DNA of 64,000 bases from Liolophura sinensis (GCF_032854445.1 NC_088299.1:18037608-18101607), one strand, 5' to 3'; shown: positions 34,783 to 46,565, counted from the stretch's first letter. Numbers and translations are program-made. Notes: generated by a model not told the origin, from the letters alone.

Positions 34783-37700
34783 CTGAAGAGAGAAAAAGTG
34801 ACACTGATTACATGGGCAAGACTAATTAGCAATCACAGGGGATCGGTGATGAGAATGGGCCAAGCAAAGCCTGGATATTATTTATTATTATTATTTAATT
34901 GGTGTTTTACGCCGTGCTCAAGAATATTTCACTTATACGACGGCGGCTAGCATTATGGTGGAAGGAGCCCGGGGAAAACCCACGACAATCCGCAGGTTGC
35001 TGCCAGACCTTCACACGTACGGCTTAAGAGGAAGCCAGCATGAGCTGGACTTGAACTCACAGCGACCGCATCGGTGAGAGGCTCCTGGGTCATTATGCTG
35101 AGCCATGGAGGCCCCGCAAAAAGCCTGGATAAGAGTAATCGCTAGGATGGTAATAATAGCCGATCATTCCAGAAAACATCTGGTTTTATTTTCTGACAAC
35201 ATTAGACACCAGAACTAAAACCGTTGACTTTCGAAACAGACAGGGTTTGATATTGGCAGTCATGGGAGATATGGTCTCCATAAATACATGCAAAGAAATC
35301 TGCCACTTTTCGTCTAGAATACTAAATTAAGCAACTGTGTGTTTTCGAGTACTTTTTCCATGTTTGAGTTTTTTAAACGACCTGCACTAATAAACTGCCT
35401 CAAGGAAGACCTTAGCAACCATAAAAATCTTCTAACGAGATATTGTGTGTTCGATCACTGGCTAAGCGTCATTATTACATCCGGCGGCACTAATAATCTT
35501 CTGAAATACCCTTTAAAACATCAGGCTTAAGTGACCTGAAGCCTGATGTTTTAAGTCAGAGTATCATGTGAACGCAGACTCTGAAAGAGTCTTAGCCAGC
35601 TAGGCGTTTAAATAAAAATGCCAAACATAATTGAAAACGATTTTAAGATTTACAAAGATGAATTTGACCTGAGCTACTTTGTATATATACTCCGGACGAG
35701 CAATTCTACCATTTATGTTTCTGTTTAATCTTTCTATGCCACCTGCTACCTATGTATTAACAGCGGATCGAATCCCGCAGATAATGTTAGTTAACGGAAT
35801 ACTGAAACTCAGTTTTAACAAATACAATTCTTACTCAAGAAACCAAATTAAAATTAACAACATTCTTCGATGACCTGACGTGAAGCACTCAGTTTGTTAC
35901 AGGTGTTTTTATCCTAGTCGACTTAAATTATTGAATTGCTACTGTTTATACATTTACATGAACAGTTTATATAGAATAAACAATTGACGCAAGGCCGGTT
36001 TTCACCGGTTACTATAACCATTTGCCAAGTAACACATTGTCGTTACTGCTCTGGTTTCACTCATTATGTTGCAGTTTTGTTTATATTGGAATCTTCCCTA
36101 AAGGGGAGTTGTGATGGCTGAGTATACGGGGCCGATGGTCACTGTCAGTCATCAAATTGTACAACTCATGATACAGCCTTTCAAGACACGGGAATTTTTG
36201 TCTAAGGAGATCCACTGTATATAGTTTCCAGTTCTCCAAACAGTTCCCCAGATAACCACTATGAATCACAAAGTCTACGACTCCTGCGTCAGTGTTGCCA
36301 GACATGAACTCATTGTTAGAAGATGCGCTGTTTGGCCTCCATATCGGTTTGCTTGGATATTATGAAAAAAGAACTGCAAGAGGATTTCACTACTAAAACA
36401 ATGATGAAACAAGTCGAATCGACATAATGTTTAATCGAGTGCAATCGTTGGTTGCACGATAGATTAAACTGAGTATTGATTTTCAGAATAGGAAACATAT
36501 AATGTATGAAACTGACAAAACTTTACTCGTCAACATTCAGAAAAGTTCAGATAATTTTACTCACGCAATTTTTATTTTCTTAGCTTTGCGCATGCCCGGG
36601 CCTTCCAGGGAAAGGATACCGTTGGTTAACGGTACAGGAAGTGGATTGGTCAAACTGATCTTACAAGTGAATGGAGATTTAGCTTTGGACCTGGCAGGTA
36701 GCTGCAATGAAATATTTCTTTAAAGTTTGCATGTTGTTGCGTACAGATACTTTGGTCATTTAGCTTAGGGAAAGTCCCTTAATGTTAAATATCAAAGAAG
36801 GAAATTGTCAAAATGAGAGCATTGTCATTATTAGGGCTTGTACTTTCTGGATATAGCACAAATTCTACAGCTTAAAATTGGCCGTGACCACCCCGAGTTT
36901 AGAAAAAAATAATCGCCTACAATACATATAAACCGTCTTGACTATTTGACCAACTTGTCTGTAACAAAAAGGGAGGCGGAGTGTGAGTCTGGTACGTCAA
37001 GAAGTGTGCTCTCTAATAACTTTGACAGTGATATTAAAAAGCACTTTCTAAATGATATCTAGCAATCTGAAATGAAACACAGCTTCTCATTTCGAAATTC
37101 TACAAGTTAATCTGTGTTCCTGTCTTAAACACAGCCCCTTCTATTACCCGAAGTTCAAGTTTTGGTGGATCCAGTCGCAAGTCGTCCTCACATAGGAAGT
37201 AATGGTCGCTTCCGGTTATCATGCCGACAGCGCGCATGCGTATACCATTCAGCTCAGCAATATGGGGGAGATACTCGTCTTTGGTGACAGTGGTCGCCAC
37301 AGTTACGCCTGAAATGCCAAAAATCATTGCAGGAATAAAAATTTGACACAGTCGCACAAGAACATTAGGCCTGTATATTCTGCTTCCTAATCGATTGCTA
37401 ATGGAGAAAACACTGGGCGTATATTTCATCTACTAACGAACTACATATTAGAGTTACATCATCACTTCTTATTGGAGAGAAATTGCTCAAGAGGAGATTT
37501 CATCCCTTTACACTTACTTTCTCCAGCTTTTACTTTGATGTCCTTGAACAGTTCTGTTTTGATTTCCCCTGCTACAGTTCCGATGTAAAACACAGACTCG
37601 CAGTGCAGTCTCATGTGTCCCACAGTTACATCCTTATCACTGATATTTGTAAGTACAATCTGCACGTCAAAGTCCTCCCCTATCATCTGTTGGTCATTCA

Positions 37701-40700
37701 GAATCAACTCCGCACGGATACTCTGTCGAATAAGGAAAACAGATCAGTGATAAATACCAGTGTGCGGCGGTCCGAGAATAAAAAATTAAACTGATCAGCC
37801 AGTGTGAAATGAGCACCCTCTATTCAAATTGTATTGACACCTGATTACACCCCGAGGCTTAAGAAAACTTCATTCTTAGAATCTGGTGTTTCCTACCAAG
37901 CATATACGCATAGATATATTCGACTAGATATATTACCAAGATTACTGGAAACATAACTATGTTAACTATCCAGTCAAGCTTGATTACAACTGCACGTTTA
38001 CACCTTTCAAGGCTTGTCTCTCTTGGTCGTAACTCACCCCAAGATCTTGGTCATATGCACTCCGGTCAGAGGTCACGTTGAAACTTGCCCGGATGACAGC
38101 ATTTCTTTCAGCGTCAAGTCCTGAGAGGTATAAAATAAATCTCTAGGTATTTATCACAAAGTTGATTATCCCATAACTTGTCTTAAGAGGCTGAATTATC
38201 ACAAGTGGACTTTTATTTGAATGTTTAAAAGGTTAACATGTACAACCTTAAGCACTTCGCCAAAACAGCATGAAAAAAGAAAGGACAACGTACCTTCCGG
38301 ATGTTTGTATGTATCGGTGATATCCAGTCGCTGAGCTTTATGGTCTTCCATCGGCTGTCCATCTGGAGTCTTTGTACTAATGTGTTGCCCAATCCCTTAC
38401 AGAACAGAAGTAAAATCCATAAGGATGAAGGTATACAACATAAGATCTGATACTGGCCATGCCCAAGGTGAGTGTTTGCTTTGACGAGGCTTTCAGTAAT
38501 CTGCATGTACAAGGTATATAATCAGTCTAAGAGAGTCAAAGTAGCTTGGGCATGTCTCCAGAAGCGCTCTCAGATATACGCACGGGCACATAATTACCAT
38601 AGAGAAACCTTGACTTCACCGATCACTCATGGTTCATGTTAAAGCATTTCTTTCAATCACATCTCCCAAGGCTCCCGACTCAAATAAATCTGATTTTTTT
38701 CTGATTAATTACGTACATGTTTTCCATGATTTTGTAGACTTTGAAATCGCCATCAGGGGTTTCCATCCAGTAGACTCTGTCAGCGTTGACTTCGGCAAAG
38801 ATGAAGGTGGCGTCATAAGACACCCCAATGTCCCCGGCCTTAATGGCGGCCACTGGAGCTGGACCACAGCAGAACAGACCTGCAACAAACAAGGCTGCTT
38901 ATTCGGACAATCCTGCACATTCAACATGGTGTGCACTGTTTACACAACAATCAATCATGTCTTCAGCCACGGAATATCTAGGTTTAAACTTTCTGCATAT
39001 TATACTTGGCTTGGGACAAATGTCATTTTCGAATGCTTCCTCGAGACGTATCTATTTATTCAGATGATTAATACGTTTTATGCCATACATAAGAATGTTT
39101 CACTTATACAAAGAAGGCCATGTTAAGAGGTTGAATACACCACGGCCTATCGGCAGATACCTGAAACAACTCTACTTCATTCAGTATAAGGATTTTGATT
39201 TCTGTGTTATATTTCCTAATGTATGATTTTCAAGAAGTTCTATAATGTAAAATGAGCCCCACATGGCACCGAATTGCTATCTAAATAACCAGGTGTATCT
39301 AAAATGGTTGGTTTACCGTCGCTGGCCTCTTGTGGGGTGGCGTCTATCACCTGCCAGCCGTCGTACCCAGGGTTTGCAGTAAGGTCCGGACGGCGCATCC
39401 AAGCCTCATTCCATACGTGAAAGTTCCTGCGGGGATTATACGTTTGCAGAATAAACTAATCCGAACATCAGAGATGTAAACTGTAAACATGACAAAGTTA
39501 AATGAACAACAACTTCTACCGACGTTTCGATATAGGTACACACTGGAATACAGATTATAGTTTACAGCGGTGACAGAACCTATATTGAATAAACACGAAG
39601 TTGTTACTCGTATAACTTTGTCATATTGTCTTTCTGACTTCAAAATATACTATGTATCGACATTTTTGTTTGAAAATGCTTTAAATAGGCGATTTTCTAA
39701 AAGTTCATCAGGGAAAACGGAACTATTACTTTGTGCTCTCGGAAGGGTTAGGAAATGGTATATCAGTTACTGGGCCACCATCCAGTTTTCGGTGTGGGAT
39801 CGTTTGTTAAGAAGCCTATACTTCTTACAGTAATAACGACTAAAACACTGTTCTAGCCATAGTCTATAGAGTCTAATGAGGTCCAATGTATGCTCTGTCT
39901 GGTGCAAGAGTTCCGGTTTGTGACTTGCAAAAAAGGGTAACAGTCCTACCAGACAGAATCTTCATTCATTTCGTTGATTGGCTGAATAATGCCCCCTTCT
40001 TCTTCAAAGTACGAGTCAATGGTGATGTTGCCGTCAGTGTCATGCGCGGACTGGAAGTTACTGACACACCGGGATGGGAGACCAATAGCACGACAGACTG
40101 AAGTTGAAACGACATGGCATGTAGAAATTGAACCAATCTCGCAAATATAAGTCTTAAAACTATAAGAATACATATTGTAAAAGAAAATTAATCCGTAACA
40201 ATTTCAGATTTAGTTTGGACCAACCTTTCATTTACGGACCGATGTTTGTTTAGCGTCGTCCTCAAAGCGGTTAGTTTCCTGGAGAAGAGGAAACCGGAGA
40301 TTTGTGAGTAAACCACCTATCTTGAGCAAGTAAGTGACTCATTGCGACGCACCGTGTTACACCCGCTAGACAAACTTGAGCAAGTAAGTGACCCATTGTG
40401 ACGCACGGTGTTACACCAGCCAAGCAAACTTGAGCAAGCAAGTGACCAATGTGACGCACCATTTTACACCGGCCAAGCCAACTCAAAGGTAATAGCATCT
40501 TGGTGGAAGGCACGCCACCTTCAACAAACTTCATCAAGGAGACACCTTAAGCAGCCTTACGGTTGTCCTCCGCCGCCTATTTCAACCAATTCACATAGAA
40601 CAGTCGTAGGATAGTGTAAGATTACAAAATGATGTTTCTGGTCTGAATTGTTTGTCAGCTGTCAACAAGAGGTGTTCAGTTCGTTAAAACTTTCACGAAC

Positions 40701-43700
40701 TGACGTATGAAGAGACTATGCTCATGACTGAGAAAAGTGATTACCCGTGGTGGTGACCCCAGCATAGACCCAGCACTGGCCGTACTTGACCGGCTTCCGG
40801 CGAGCCATGTATTCCTGTAGGATCTCCACACTGCCTGACCAGAGTGTGGGAGCGGTGCCGTCGTCATAGACACCAGACCAGTTCCCGTACACCACACCCT
40901 CGTCATCATTGCTGTTCACCTGTCAGCCATACATGCGCATACAGTGTACACCTAAACGAGAACTTCTCCTGATAAAGGAGAGCTTATACCTTAAACATCA
41001 TTGGAGAATTTTCAATTCCAACTGTTAGGCTAATAAATCGGGATTCGGTCACGGAAACCAAGGTGAATGGTGGAACTAAAGTTTGTGGCATTAACGTATT
41101 CCTTTCTCTTTAAGTTTTTTTATTACCATACTGACATTTTTACTTATCAGACATCTCTTAACACACTGACTATTGCATATTTCATGAAAATGATATATTA
41201 CATATTGCGTAAACATTATAAGGATGATGTTCGTTGCATATATTTCCAGGATATACGTGTTTCATTCAGCTGGCTTTAATTCGAAGACAAATGACACACA
41301 TTGTATAACAATCGCAGAAAAACAATACGTGTCCATGGGCAAGTTATGGAGGAATGATGTAATTAGCGATGATACAATTCTCACTAAGTCGTGCTCACTT
41401 ACCATTTGAGAGATGACTCTGCTAACCCGCACAGGATCTCCTCGGATCTGGCTGTACTGCCAGGCAAATCCCTTGTTCATGATAAACATTGCTGCCTCCA
41501 AAATACCTTCTTCAAACTGTAAAAAATTTAAACAAAACAAAATTTGTTGAACCTCTTTCGAATTAGCATCTCTGTGAATACCGATTTTAATGGTCAATGC
41601 TAAGTAACGATACACAATATACAATCAGGTGAGATTTAGGGACAGTCAGAATATCAGAACCGACAAAACCGATGCCAAGCAAAACGCATAGTCCGATCTT
41701 ATTTTATCTCAGAGAACAGGTACACGAGTTTGTACGGCTGGCCAGTAATGACGAATATGACATCAGTGTCAAATGCACGGCTGGCCAATCAGCACCAACG
41801 TGACATTAGTATAGAATGCAGGTAAGCTTCCAACCACAGCTGGTCAATCAGGACCAACGTGAGACCAGTATGAAATGCACGTAAGCTTCCAACCCCAGCT
41901 GGTCAATCATGTCCAACGTGAGACCAGTATGAAATGCACGTAAGTTTCCAACCACAGCTGGTCAATCAGGACCAACGTGGCACCAGTGTGGAATGCACGT
42001 AAGCTTCCAACCACGCTAGCCAACCAGGACAAACGTGACAACCTGGCCAGTCGGAACGAATGCATCAACAGTCTGTAGCGATGGTGACCAGTTCAGGGCG
42101 TTCTTTGTTTTTAGTTATTCTCTTAACAAGGATGAGTTTGAGGTCAAAACATAAATGATTATATCGTGACAGAGAGAAACAATACCTGTCCAAAGTTCCA
42201 GGCCTTGGCACCGATTTGTCTGGAGTTACCGTTATAAATACAGCCCACGTCATTCAGCACGTACTCCTCGAGATCCGACTCTTTTTCCATGTACGTGGAA
42301 TCGTCTAGAAAACGCACAAAAATAGAATAACTTCAGCCTAATTTCAACATTCGGCGTATCAGTAGTAGAGTGAACAGAAACTCCGGAAACCTGAGCACTG
42401 TTATTTTACAGAACGGACTGGAGATGGATGGACGAGATTTTATGGTGGGATATGAAGGTGGGAGTTTTATATTTACCCTGTAATGATTGGAGTTTTAAAT
42501 TCACCGTGCGATGATGGGAGTTTTATATTCACCATGTGGCGGTGGTAGTTGTGTATTCATCATGTGACGGTGGGGGTCCGGAGAAAGGGTTTTTACTTAA
42601 AGCACCTGAAAGATGCCCACCAGCAGAATTCATGAGTACCATAATGCCCTTTAATTACGATACACGTCACCATCTAATTTAATAGACGGGATTTTACTAT
42701 TCTTCAAAGGTACATATACGTATATGTATTTAAATTTAAAAAAATGAAGACTGGTCTACTGGGTTAAACTTGTATAGTTGATTATTGACGATTGTCCTAT
42801 CTCCTTCAACAGAGATCCTACATATGCCATATAACCTTCATTCTTATCTCCTTATGCATAAATTAACAAAGCGTGAATACCTTTGCACCAGGGATTAAAA
42901 AGAATGAAGATCGGCTCTGCGTCTCGTCTCAACCACTGGGCTTGGCCGGGCTCCTTGGTTTCCAAGAAGAGCTTCCATTTGCCGATGATGCAGTCCGCAG
43001 GGATGTGAATCTTCAGGTGAAGGTCATTGCCAGTCTGGCTCTCCTGCACCATGCCCCATTTCTTGGGCTTCACCTGAGCGGAAATGGGTAACCGGATCAG
43101 GGACCCTTTTCCCGGGGAGGGGTTTTTACCTGCAAGTTCAAGGTCATTACAATGAGGCCAAACATAAACGCATAACCTAGAAGCAAACGGTTTCGACAGT
43201 AGCTTTGTCTAGTGTGCAAGTCCGTTCACATACACGAAAGTGGTCAAGTTTAAGGATAGAGGAAACCAGAGTGCCTGGAGTAAACCAGAGTACCTGGAGT
43301 AAATCAGAGTGCCTGGAGGAAACCAGAGTGCCTGAAGTAAATCCAGAGCGCCTGGAGGAAACCAGGGTACCTGGAGTAAATCAGAAACCAGAGTGCCTGA
43401 AGTAAATCAGAGTGCCTGGAGGAATCCAGAGCGCCTGGAGAAAACCAGAGTGCCTGGAGTAAACCAGAGTGCCTGGAGGAATCCAGAGTGCCTGGAGGAA
43501 ACCAGAGTGCCTGGAGTAAACCATCGACCTTCACCAGGTACTTGTACTTGACAAATCTCCCGACATAAAGCCACAGTCGTACCCGCGAGAGCTGGATACT
43601 GTTATAAAAGATAAAGATTATGAAATCTCCAACTAAAATAATATTTATGTAAGAATAGAATATATGTTTATTACGGTTACAGTCTGTTATTATTTCGCTG

Positions 43701-44837
43701 TCGGCAAACATCATTATGTAAATGTTATTAAAACAGCCTATTTACTGTAGCTTAGGGCTAACCTATCTCGAGAACGAGCCTGAACTTGTCATTAGCGGTG
43801 TTCACTGGCCTGCTGAAGGTAACAGTCAGCCTGAAGGCCTCTCCTCTCCTCAGTACAAGCTTTTGTTCTTCATCTACACAGTCGTACGTGTCTGTGTGGT
43901 GAGTTTTTCCATTCGTCAGAATATGAAGGTCAACTTGGGTCACATGCATGTTCTTCTGCATCTCTTCTTTTGGAATCTCTATGTAGATAACGATAACAGT
44001 CAAGCGAAAATGACACCAGTTATGTTAACGCACATCGAATACTTCCAGAAAGCATGTTAAATAGATTCGTCATACAACATACAACAATCAGTACATGAGT
44101 TTCTTAATGATTACGCTCACTAGTATTTGAACACCACAAAAACGTACATGGACCACAAAGTCTTTATCTGGACCACTTAAAGACATTAAGACGTATTATG
44201 ATTCCTTATGTGTCACAGATAAGTCAGCAGACTAACATCGCTTACCTGGAGTTGGAGGTCGTTCATCTTTCGGCTTTTCTTCATCAGGGTTTTCGGGCTT
44301 TCCAGGGACATGAGGCTTATTGGTAGGCCGTTCTCGACAAGGTCCGCGCCCTGGACCAATCGGCAGTATCCATGGTGGCAGTCGCCCCCCGCGGAACCCC
44401 CCTGGGAAGCTGAAGATTGGTAATCTTCCAGGACGCCCAGGGAACCAACCTCCTGGACGATGACGTCCAGGAGAGCAACGTCCAGGTGAATGACGTCCAG
44501 GTGAATGACGACCTGGTGAATGACGTCCAGGTGAGTGACGCCTGGGCGAGTGACGCCCGGGTGAGTGACGCCCGGGTGAGTGACGCCCGGGTGAACGACG
44601 TCCTGGAGAACGACGTCCTGGAGAACAACGTCCAGGTGAATGACGTCCAGGTGAATGACGTCCCGGGGAATGCCGTCTTGGAGAATGACGTCCGGGTGAA
44701 CGACGTCCAGGTGAATGACGTCCTGGGGAATGGCGTCTCCCAGGCGATGGTGAGCGTCCCCGTCTACCATAAACAAAGTGGCGACGTCCTCTCCCTGGTC
44801 TTCCCCCGAAACGACCTCGACCTCTTCTGCATGGCAT
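34635..44837 (-). CDS. Gene C: transglutaminase (protein-glutamine gamma-glutamyltransferase), complete 15-exon model
   Basis: Exons in transcript order are 44246-44837, 43763-43978, 42881-43129, 42186-42304, 41403-41516, 40745-40919, 39950-40097, 39317-39426, 38717-38879, 38294-38376, 38038-38120, 37518-37722, 37104-37308, 36565-36690 and 34635-34782. They total 2736 nt (911 residues). The enzyme joins glutamine side chains to lysines or amines and needs calcium. The order is a repeat-rich N-terminal extension (about 1-197), beta-sandwich (about 198-352), catalytic core (about 353-680) and two beta-barrels. The triad is complete: Cys479 ([10 protein letters not shown]), His541 (NFHVWNE) and Asp566 ([10 protein letters not shown]). 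The Trp that stabilises the transition state is kept (TLWSGS). Family members are near 700 residues; the excess is the extension. Cellular role, such as clotting, cuticle or shell, cannot be told from sequence. Likely poly(A) signals (AATAAA on minus) lie at 34295-34300 and 34059-34064. Confidence 0.93.
34884..35120 (-). mobile_element. SINE family I copy, antisense, intron 14 of gene C
   Basis: The copy starts with a (tta)n-like tail and ggtgttttacgccgtgctca, then the body (cattatggtggaaggagccc) and an antisense B box (ggacttgaactcacagcgac). Confidence 0.8.
35121..36564. other. Intron 14 of gene C, unique part
   Basis: No exon was seen. Near 36003-36070 there is a single diverged unit of the 48-bp array found at 11060-12100, with the flanking phrase accatttgccaa shared, which marks a dispersed parent element. 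Confidence 0.55.
36565..36690 (-). CDS. Gene C exon 14 (beta-barrel 2)
   Basis: This 126-nt exon reads [20 protein letters not shown] then [29 protein letters not shown]...EG.G is a transglutaminase barrel mark. The donor GTGAGT in phase 2 is preferred over reading on to a TGA three bases later. Confidence 0.9.
37104..37308 (-). CDS. Gene C exon 13 (beta-barrels 1-2)
   Basis: This 205-nt exon reads [60 protein letters not shown] and TGTQIN. The donor ACTT/GTAGAA was chosen because it keeps frame with exon 14; an earlier GTAATA would put a stop in exon 14. Confidence 0.85.
37518..37722 (-). CDS. Gene C exon 12 (beta-barrel 1)
   Basis: This 205-nt exon reads [60 protein letters not shown] and DIKVKAGE. 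It aligns with gene D at 57654-57852 (GEDFDV.L..SN.S). Donor GTAAGT is in phase 1. Confidence 0.92.
38038..38120 (-). CDS. Gene C exon 11 (end of catalytic core)
   Basis: This 83-nt exon reads [20 protein letters not shown] then AYDQDLG; ..EER.AV..A is the family pattern. Acceptor CTCTCAG and donor GTGAGT are clear. Confidence 0.88.
38294..38376 (-). CDS. Gene C exon 10 (catalytic core; acceptor uncertain)
   Basis: With the acceptor ATTAG at 38377-38378 this 83-nt exon reads [20 protein letters not shown] then DTYKHPE and keeps frame. The preceding bases encode IGQHIS in the same frame, which matches the family (VGKHIS in gene D), but the only AG upstream of them (exon start 38395) gives the wrong phase. 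The conserved residues may be lost or the exon 9 donor may differ. Confidence 0.65.
38717..38879 (-). CDS. Gene C exon 9 (catalytic core)
   Basis: This 163-nt exon reads [40 protein letters not shown] and [22 protein letters not shown].....YD..F.FAEVNAD is a strong family match. The donor GTACGT leaves phase 2. Confidence 0.92.
39068..39125 (-). mobile_element. SINE family I tail fragment, intron 8 of gene C
   Basis: The plus text acgttttatgccatacataa followed by gaatgtttcacttatac is the antisense family tail. Only about 55 bp remain. Confidence 0.5.
39317..39426 (-). CDS. Gene C exon 8 (active-site His and Asp)
   Basis: This 110-nt exon reads [20 protein letters not shown] then [16 protein letters not shown]. 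The His of NFHVW and the Asp of IDATPQE complete the triad. Two extra residues (AN) lie between them relative to gene D. Confidence 0.95.
39950..40097 (-). CDS. Gene C exon 7 (catalytic core)
   Basis: This 148-nt exon reads [40 protein letters not shown] and [22 protein letters not shown] is a family signature. It is three codons longer than the matching exon of gene D. Confidence 0.94.
40318..40480. repeat. 53-bp tandem repeat, 3 copies, intron 6 of gene C
   Basis: The phrase cttgagcaagtaagtga starts at 40321 and 40375 and, with one substitution (cttgagcaagcaagtga), at 40428; each copy is followed by cattgtgacgcac-like text. Confidence 0.8.
40745..40919 (-). CDS. Gene C exon 6 (active-site cysteine)
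   Basis: This 175-nt exon contains [20 protein letters not shown] and [14 protein letters not shown]. The Cys in GQCW is the nucleophile (residue 479 of the model). Length and phase equal the matching exon of gene D. Confidence 0.96.
41403..41516 (-). CDS. Gene C exon 5 (catalytic core)
   Basis: This 114-nt exon reads [20 protein letters not shown] then [22 protein letters not shown].......... RG.PV.VSRV.S.M is the family pattern. The ACAG acceptor and GTAAGT donor are clear. Confidence 0.94.
41735..42050. repeat. 59-bp tandem repeat, about 5 copies, intron 4 of gene C
   Basis: The unit contains agctggtcaatcaggaccaa, cgtgagaccagtatgaaatg and cacgtaagcttccaacc; spacing is 59 bp (41838, 41897). 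Confidence 0.85.
42186..42304 (-). CDS. Gene C exon 4 (start of catalytic core)
   Basis: This 119-nt exon reads [20 protein letters not shown] then [28 protein letters not shown]....I....WNFGQ is highly conserved in transglutaminases. It ends in phase 0 at GTATTG. Confidence 0.94.
42450..42575. repeat. Degenerate repeat of about 34 bp, 4 copies, intron 3 of gene C
   Basis: The phrases gggagttttatattcacc and gatgatgg recur about four times with substitutions. No coding signal is present. Confidence 0.6.
42881..43129 (-). CDS. Gene C exon 3 (beta-sandwich, second half)
   Basis: This 249-nt exon contains [50 protein letters not shown] and FILFNPWCK. The LFNPWC motif marks the end of the N-domain in this family. 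The donor is GTATTC. Confidence 0.92.
43255..43525. repeat. 18-19-bp minisatellite, about 14 copies, intron 2 of gene C
   Basis: The unit is cagagtgcctggagtaaac, with variants ggaggaaac and gaagtaaat. It lies about 125 bp upstream of the exon 3 acceptor on the transcript. Confidence 0.88.
43763..43978 (-). CDS. Gene C exon 2 (N-terminal beta-sandwich, first half)
   Basis: This 216-nt exon reads [40 protein letters not shown] and [18 protein letters not shown] and LV.RRG..F.L...F are transglutaminase N-domain marks. The acceptor ACATAG is weak in pyrimidines, but phase 1 fits both neighbours. Confidence 0.88.
44246..44837 (-). CDS. Gene C exon 1 (start codon and Arg-Ser-Pro-Gly-His repeat)
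   Basis: ATG at 44837-44835 gives [19 protein letters not shown], a basic start like that of several animal transglutaminases. Residues 29-130 are about 20 copies of a five-residue unit (HSPGR, with [10 protein letters not shown] and HSPRR variants). Residues 131-197 are Pro/Gly-rich, then acidic and Lys-rich, and the exon ends at GTAAGC in phase 1. A further 5' untranslated exon may exist. Confidence 0.8.
44448..44753 (-). repeat. 15-bp coding minisatellite in gene C exon 1
   Basis: On the minus strand the unit is CGTCATTCACCTGGA (Arg-His-Ser-Pro-Gly), about 20 copies. Changes at the second codon swap His for Arg or Cys. The 15-bp length keeps the frame, so copy number can vary without breaking the gene. 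Confidence 0.92.
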
Positions 44838-46130
44838 AGCTGCGGCTGCTGATTGAATTTCTTGTCATAACTATAATACAATGGAAAAATGTTTGCTGCA
44901 AACATGTGAATCTTTGGCGTCACGTTGTGATATAAATCAGAACACACCATGTGTAACTTTCAACAACTCGTTCACAGAACCGTTTCATTTTGTTGTGGAA
45001 TGCAGTAGTCGTTCACTATGGACTGATGTTTGCGTTCGTAGTTTTGTTCTTTTTCTTCCCACCAGCCGATTCACATATGTAGCTGACAAAAATCTCTTTT
45101 TTGTACAGCGAAATAGTTTAGTGGATACGTGGATTTGGTAGAGGAGAGGGGGATATTTGTGAGTGTCATTTGTCCAGTTTGTTTAAGAATAGAGCGTCTT
45201 TTCTTTACTTTGAGATAACTTTGCACAGCCTTGCACTGGCAGAATAGCTAGTGTATTGAAGTACTAAAGTATCTAATAACGACTAGTGACTAGAACGCCA
45301 TAAATTATACGGTGGCAGATTCGATCGACTGCCTGTAATACGACAACGTCACGTGGTGACTGTAAAACCTGGTCATCCAGGGGAGGGTGTCACATAACTA
45401 TTAACAGGAGAAACGGAGTTATGTTCAGAGGGTCGTATACAACCACTGAATACCCTCTGATAACATGTTAACAGGCGCTGTCTAGTCAACTTTATCTAAC
45501 ACTGATCTTGAACAAACAAAACATGTTTGACCACAAAAAAACCATCGACAGTCTTCTGAAAAGCACTGCAAGTTAGTTGCATTTTATTGATATTCACAAG
45601 TTCCCTACTGACATCAAAAGTCCTTAAGGAATACATAGGTGGCGTCGTTTTCAAAATTACCTAACTATCTTTTGTCACAAAATGTTAAAGCAGTCACTAG
45701 TGTTCGCCTATATCTTACCATGACACTGCGTTTTTGTGAAATATAGTAGGATAGTAGTTGTACACACAGTGCAGTTTCTTTGATAAAGTGGATCTGCCCT
45801 CCAGACACAATAAGGACATAAAAGCTGACTGTGTACTCAAACACCCAACCTTTTGTCAGGAAAACGATTTCACTAACCAAACACTGCCCGGATCTGTCTA
45901 ACTTGGTAGGCATTGTCAATCCGAAAGTCGTGACCACCAAACTTTGTATACTGAAAGTCTAAGCGCCACGTTTCCCTAAAAATTGTACCTAGGGTCCGAT
46001 TTAGCTGATTATATATCAAGTGGCATATTGTGTCATATGACGAGTGTAGCATGTATAACAGTATAGAACGTTAACACCAGGGAAGATTCATCTGTCCATG
46101 TTATACACCCCGCTGGTAACTTTACTGCAC
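44838..46130. other. 5' flank of gene C, no gene seen
   Basis: No exon or clear promoter could be supported. The start of transcription of gene C was not located. Confidence 0.45.
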
Positions 46131-46134
46131 TCTA

Positions 46135-46245
46135 CAAGCACAATGACCCAGAAGTCTCTCACTAATACAGTGGTTTCCCCCGGGCTCTGCCAAGTTTCCT
46201 CCTACCCTGATGCCTGGCCACTGTCATATAAGTGAAATATAAGGC
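46135..46245 (+). mobile_element. SINE family I internal fragment
   Basis: The fragment holds gtggtttcccccgggctctg, then tttcctcctaccctgatgcc and atataagtgaaatat. Head and tail are missing. Confidence 0.6.
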
Positions 46246-46429
46246 CAAGCGCAAATATGTGGCATTCTGAACAAAGAATTGAACGGAATCGCTAAAAGAC
46301 CTGAGCTGTATGGCACTTTTACTTTTGTATCCAGGATAGTAATGCTGCGCTGTAACCTGTACATTTCAAAGTATTGTCTTTTTCACCTCTGGGCTCATAC
46401 CTTTAGCCCTGACACTACGGCAACGGCTT

Positions 46430-46565
46430 TAGACTTGTACTTTTGGGCGGGCTGTGCCCTGTGTTGAAGTGATTGTCTTCCCATCGCTGGGACACGTTTT
46501 GCGCGGGTTCAAACCCGGTTTGAGCAGGTAATTTGTACATTTTCACCCTCTCACTGTTCGTGAGG
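46430..46565 (+). mobile_element. tRNA-derived SINE family III fragment
   Basis: A B-box-like GGGTTCAAACCCGG near 46503 is followed by aatttgtacattttcaccc, shared in diverged form with 49766-49980 and 4195-4460. Confidence 0.45.

Noticed and set aside
36081-36498. Minus-strand frame near 36.1-36.3 kb as the last exon of gene C
   Set aside because: It does not look like a transglutaminase C-terminus; the exon at 34635-34782 fits both phase and sequence.
44417-44839. Plus-strand frame with VNDVQVND repeats
   Set aside because: It is the antisense of the coding RHSPG repeat in gene C exon 1, which has the conserved downstream splice phase.
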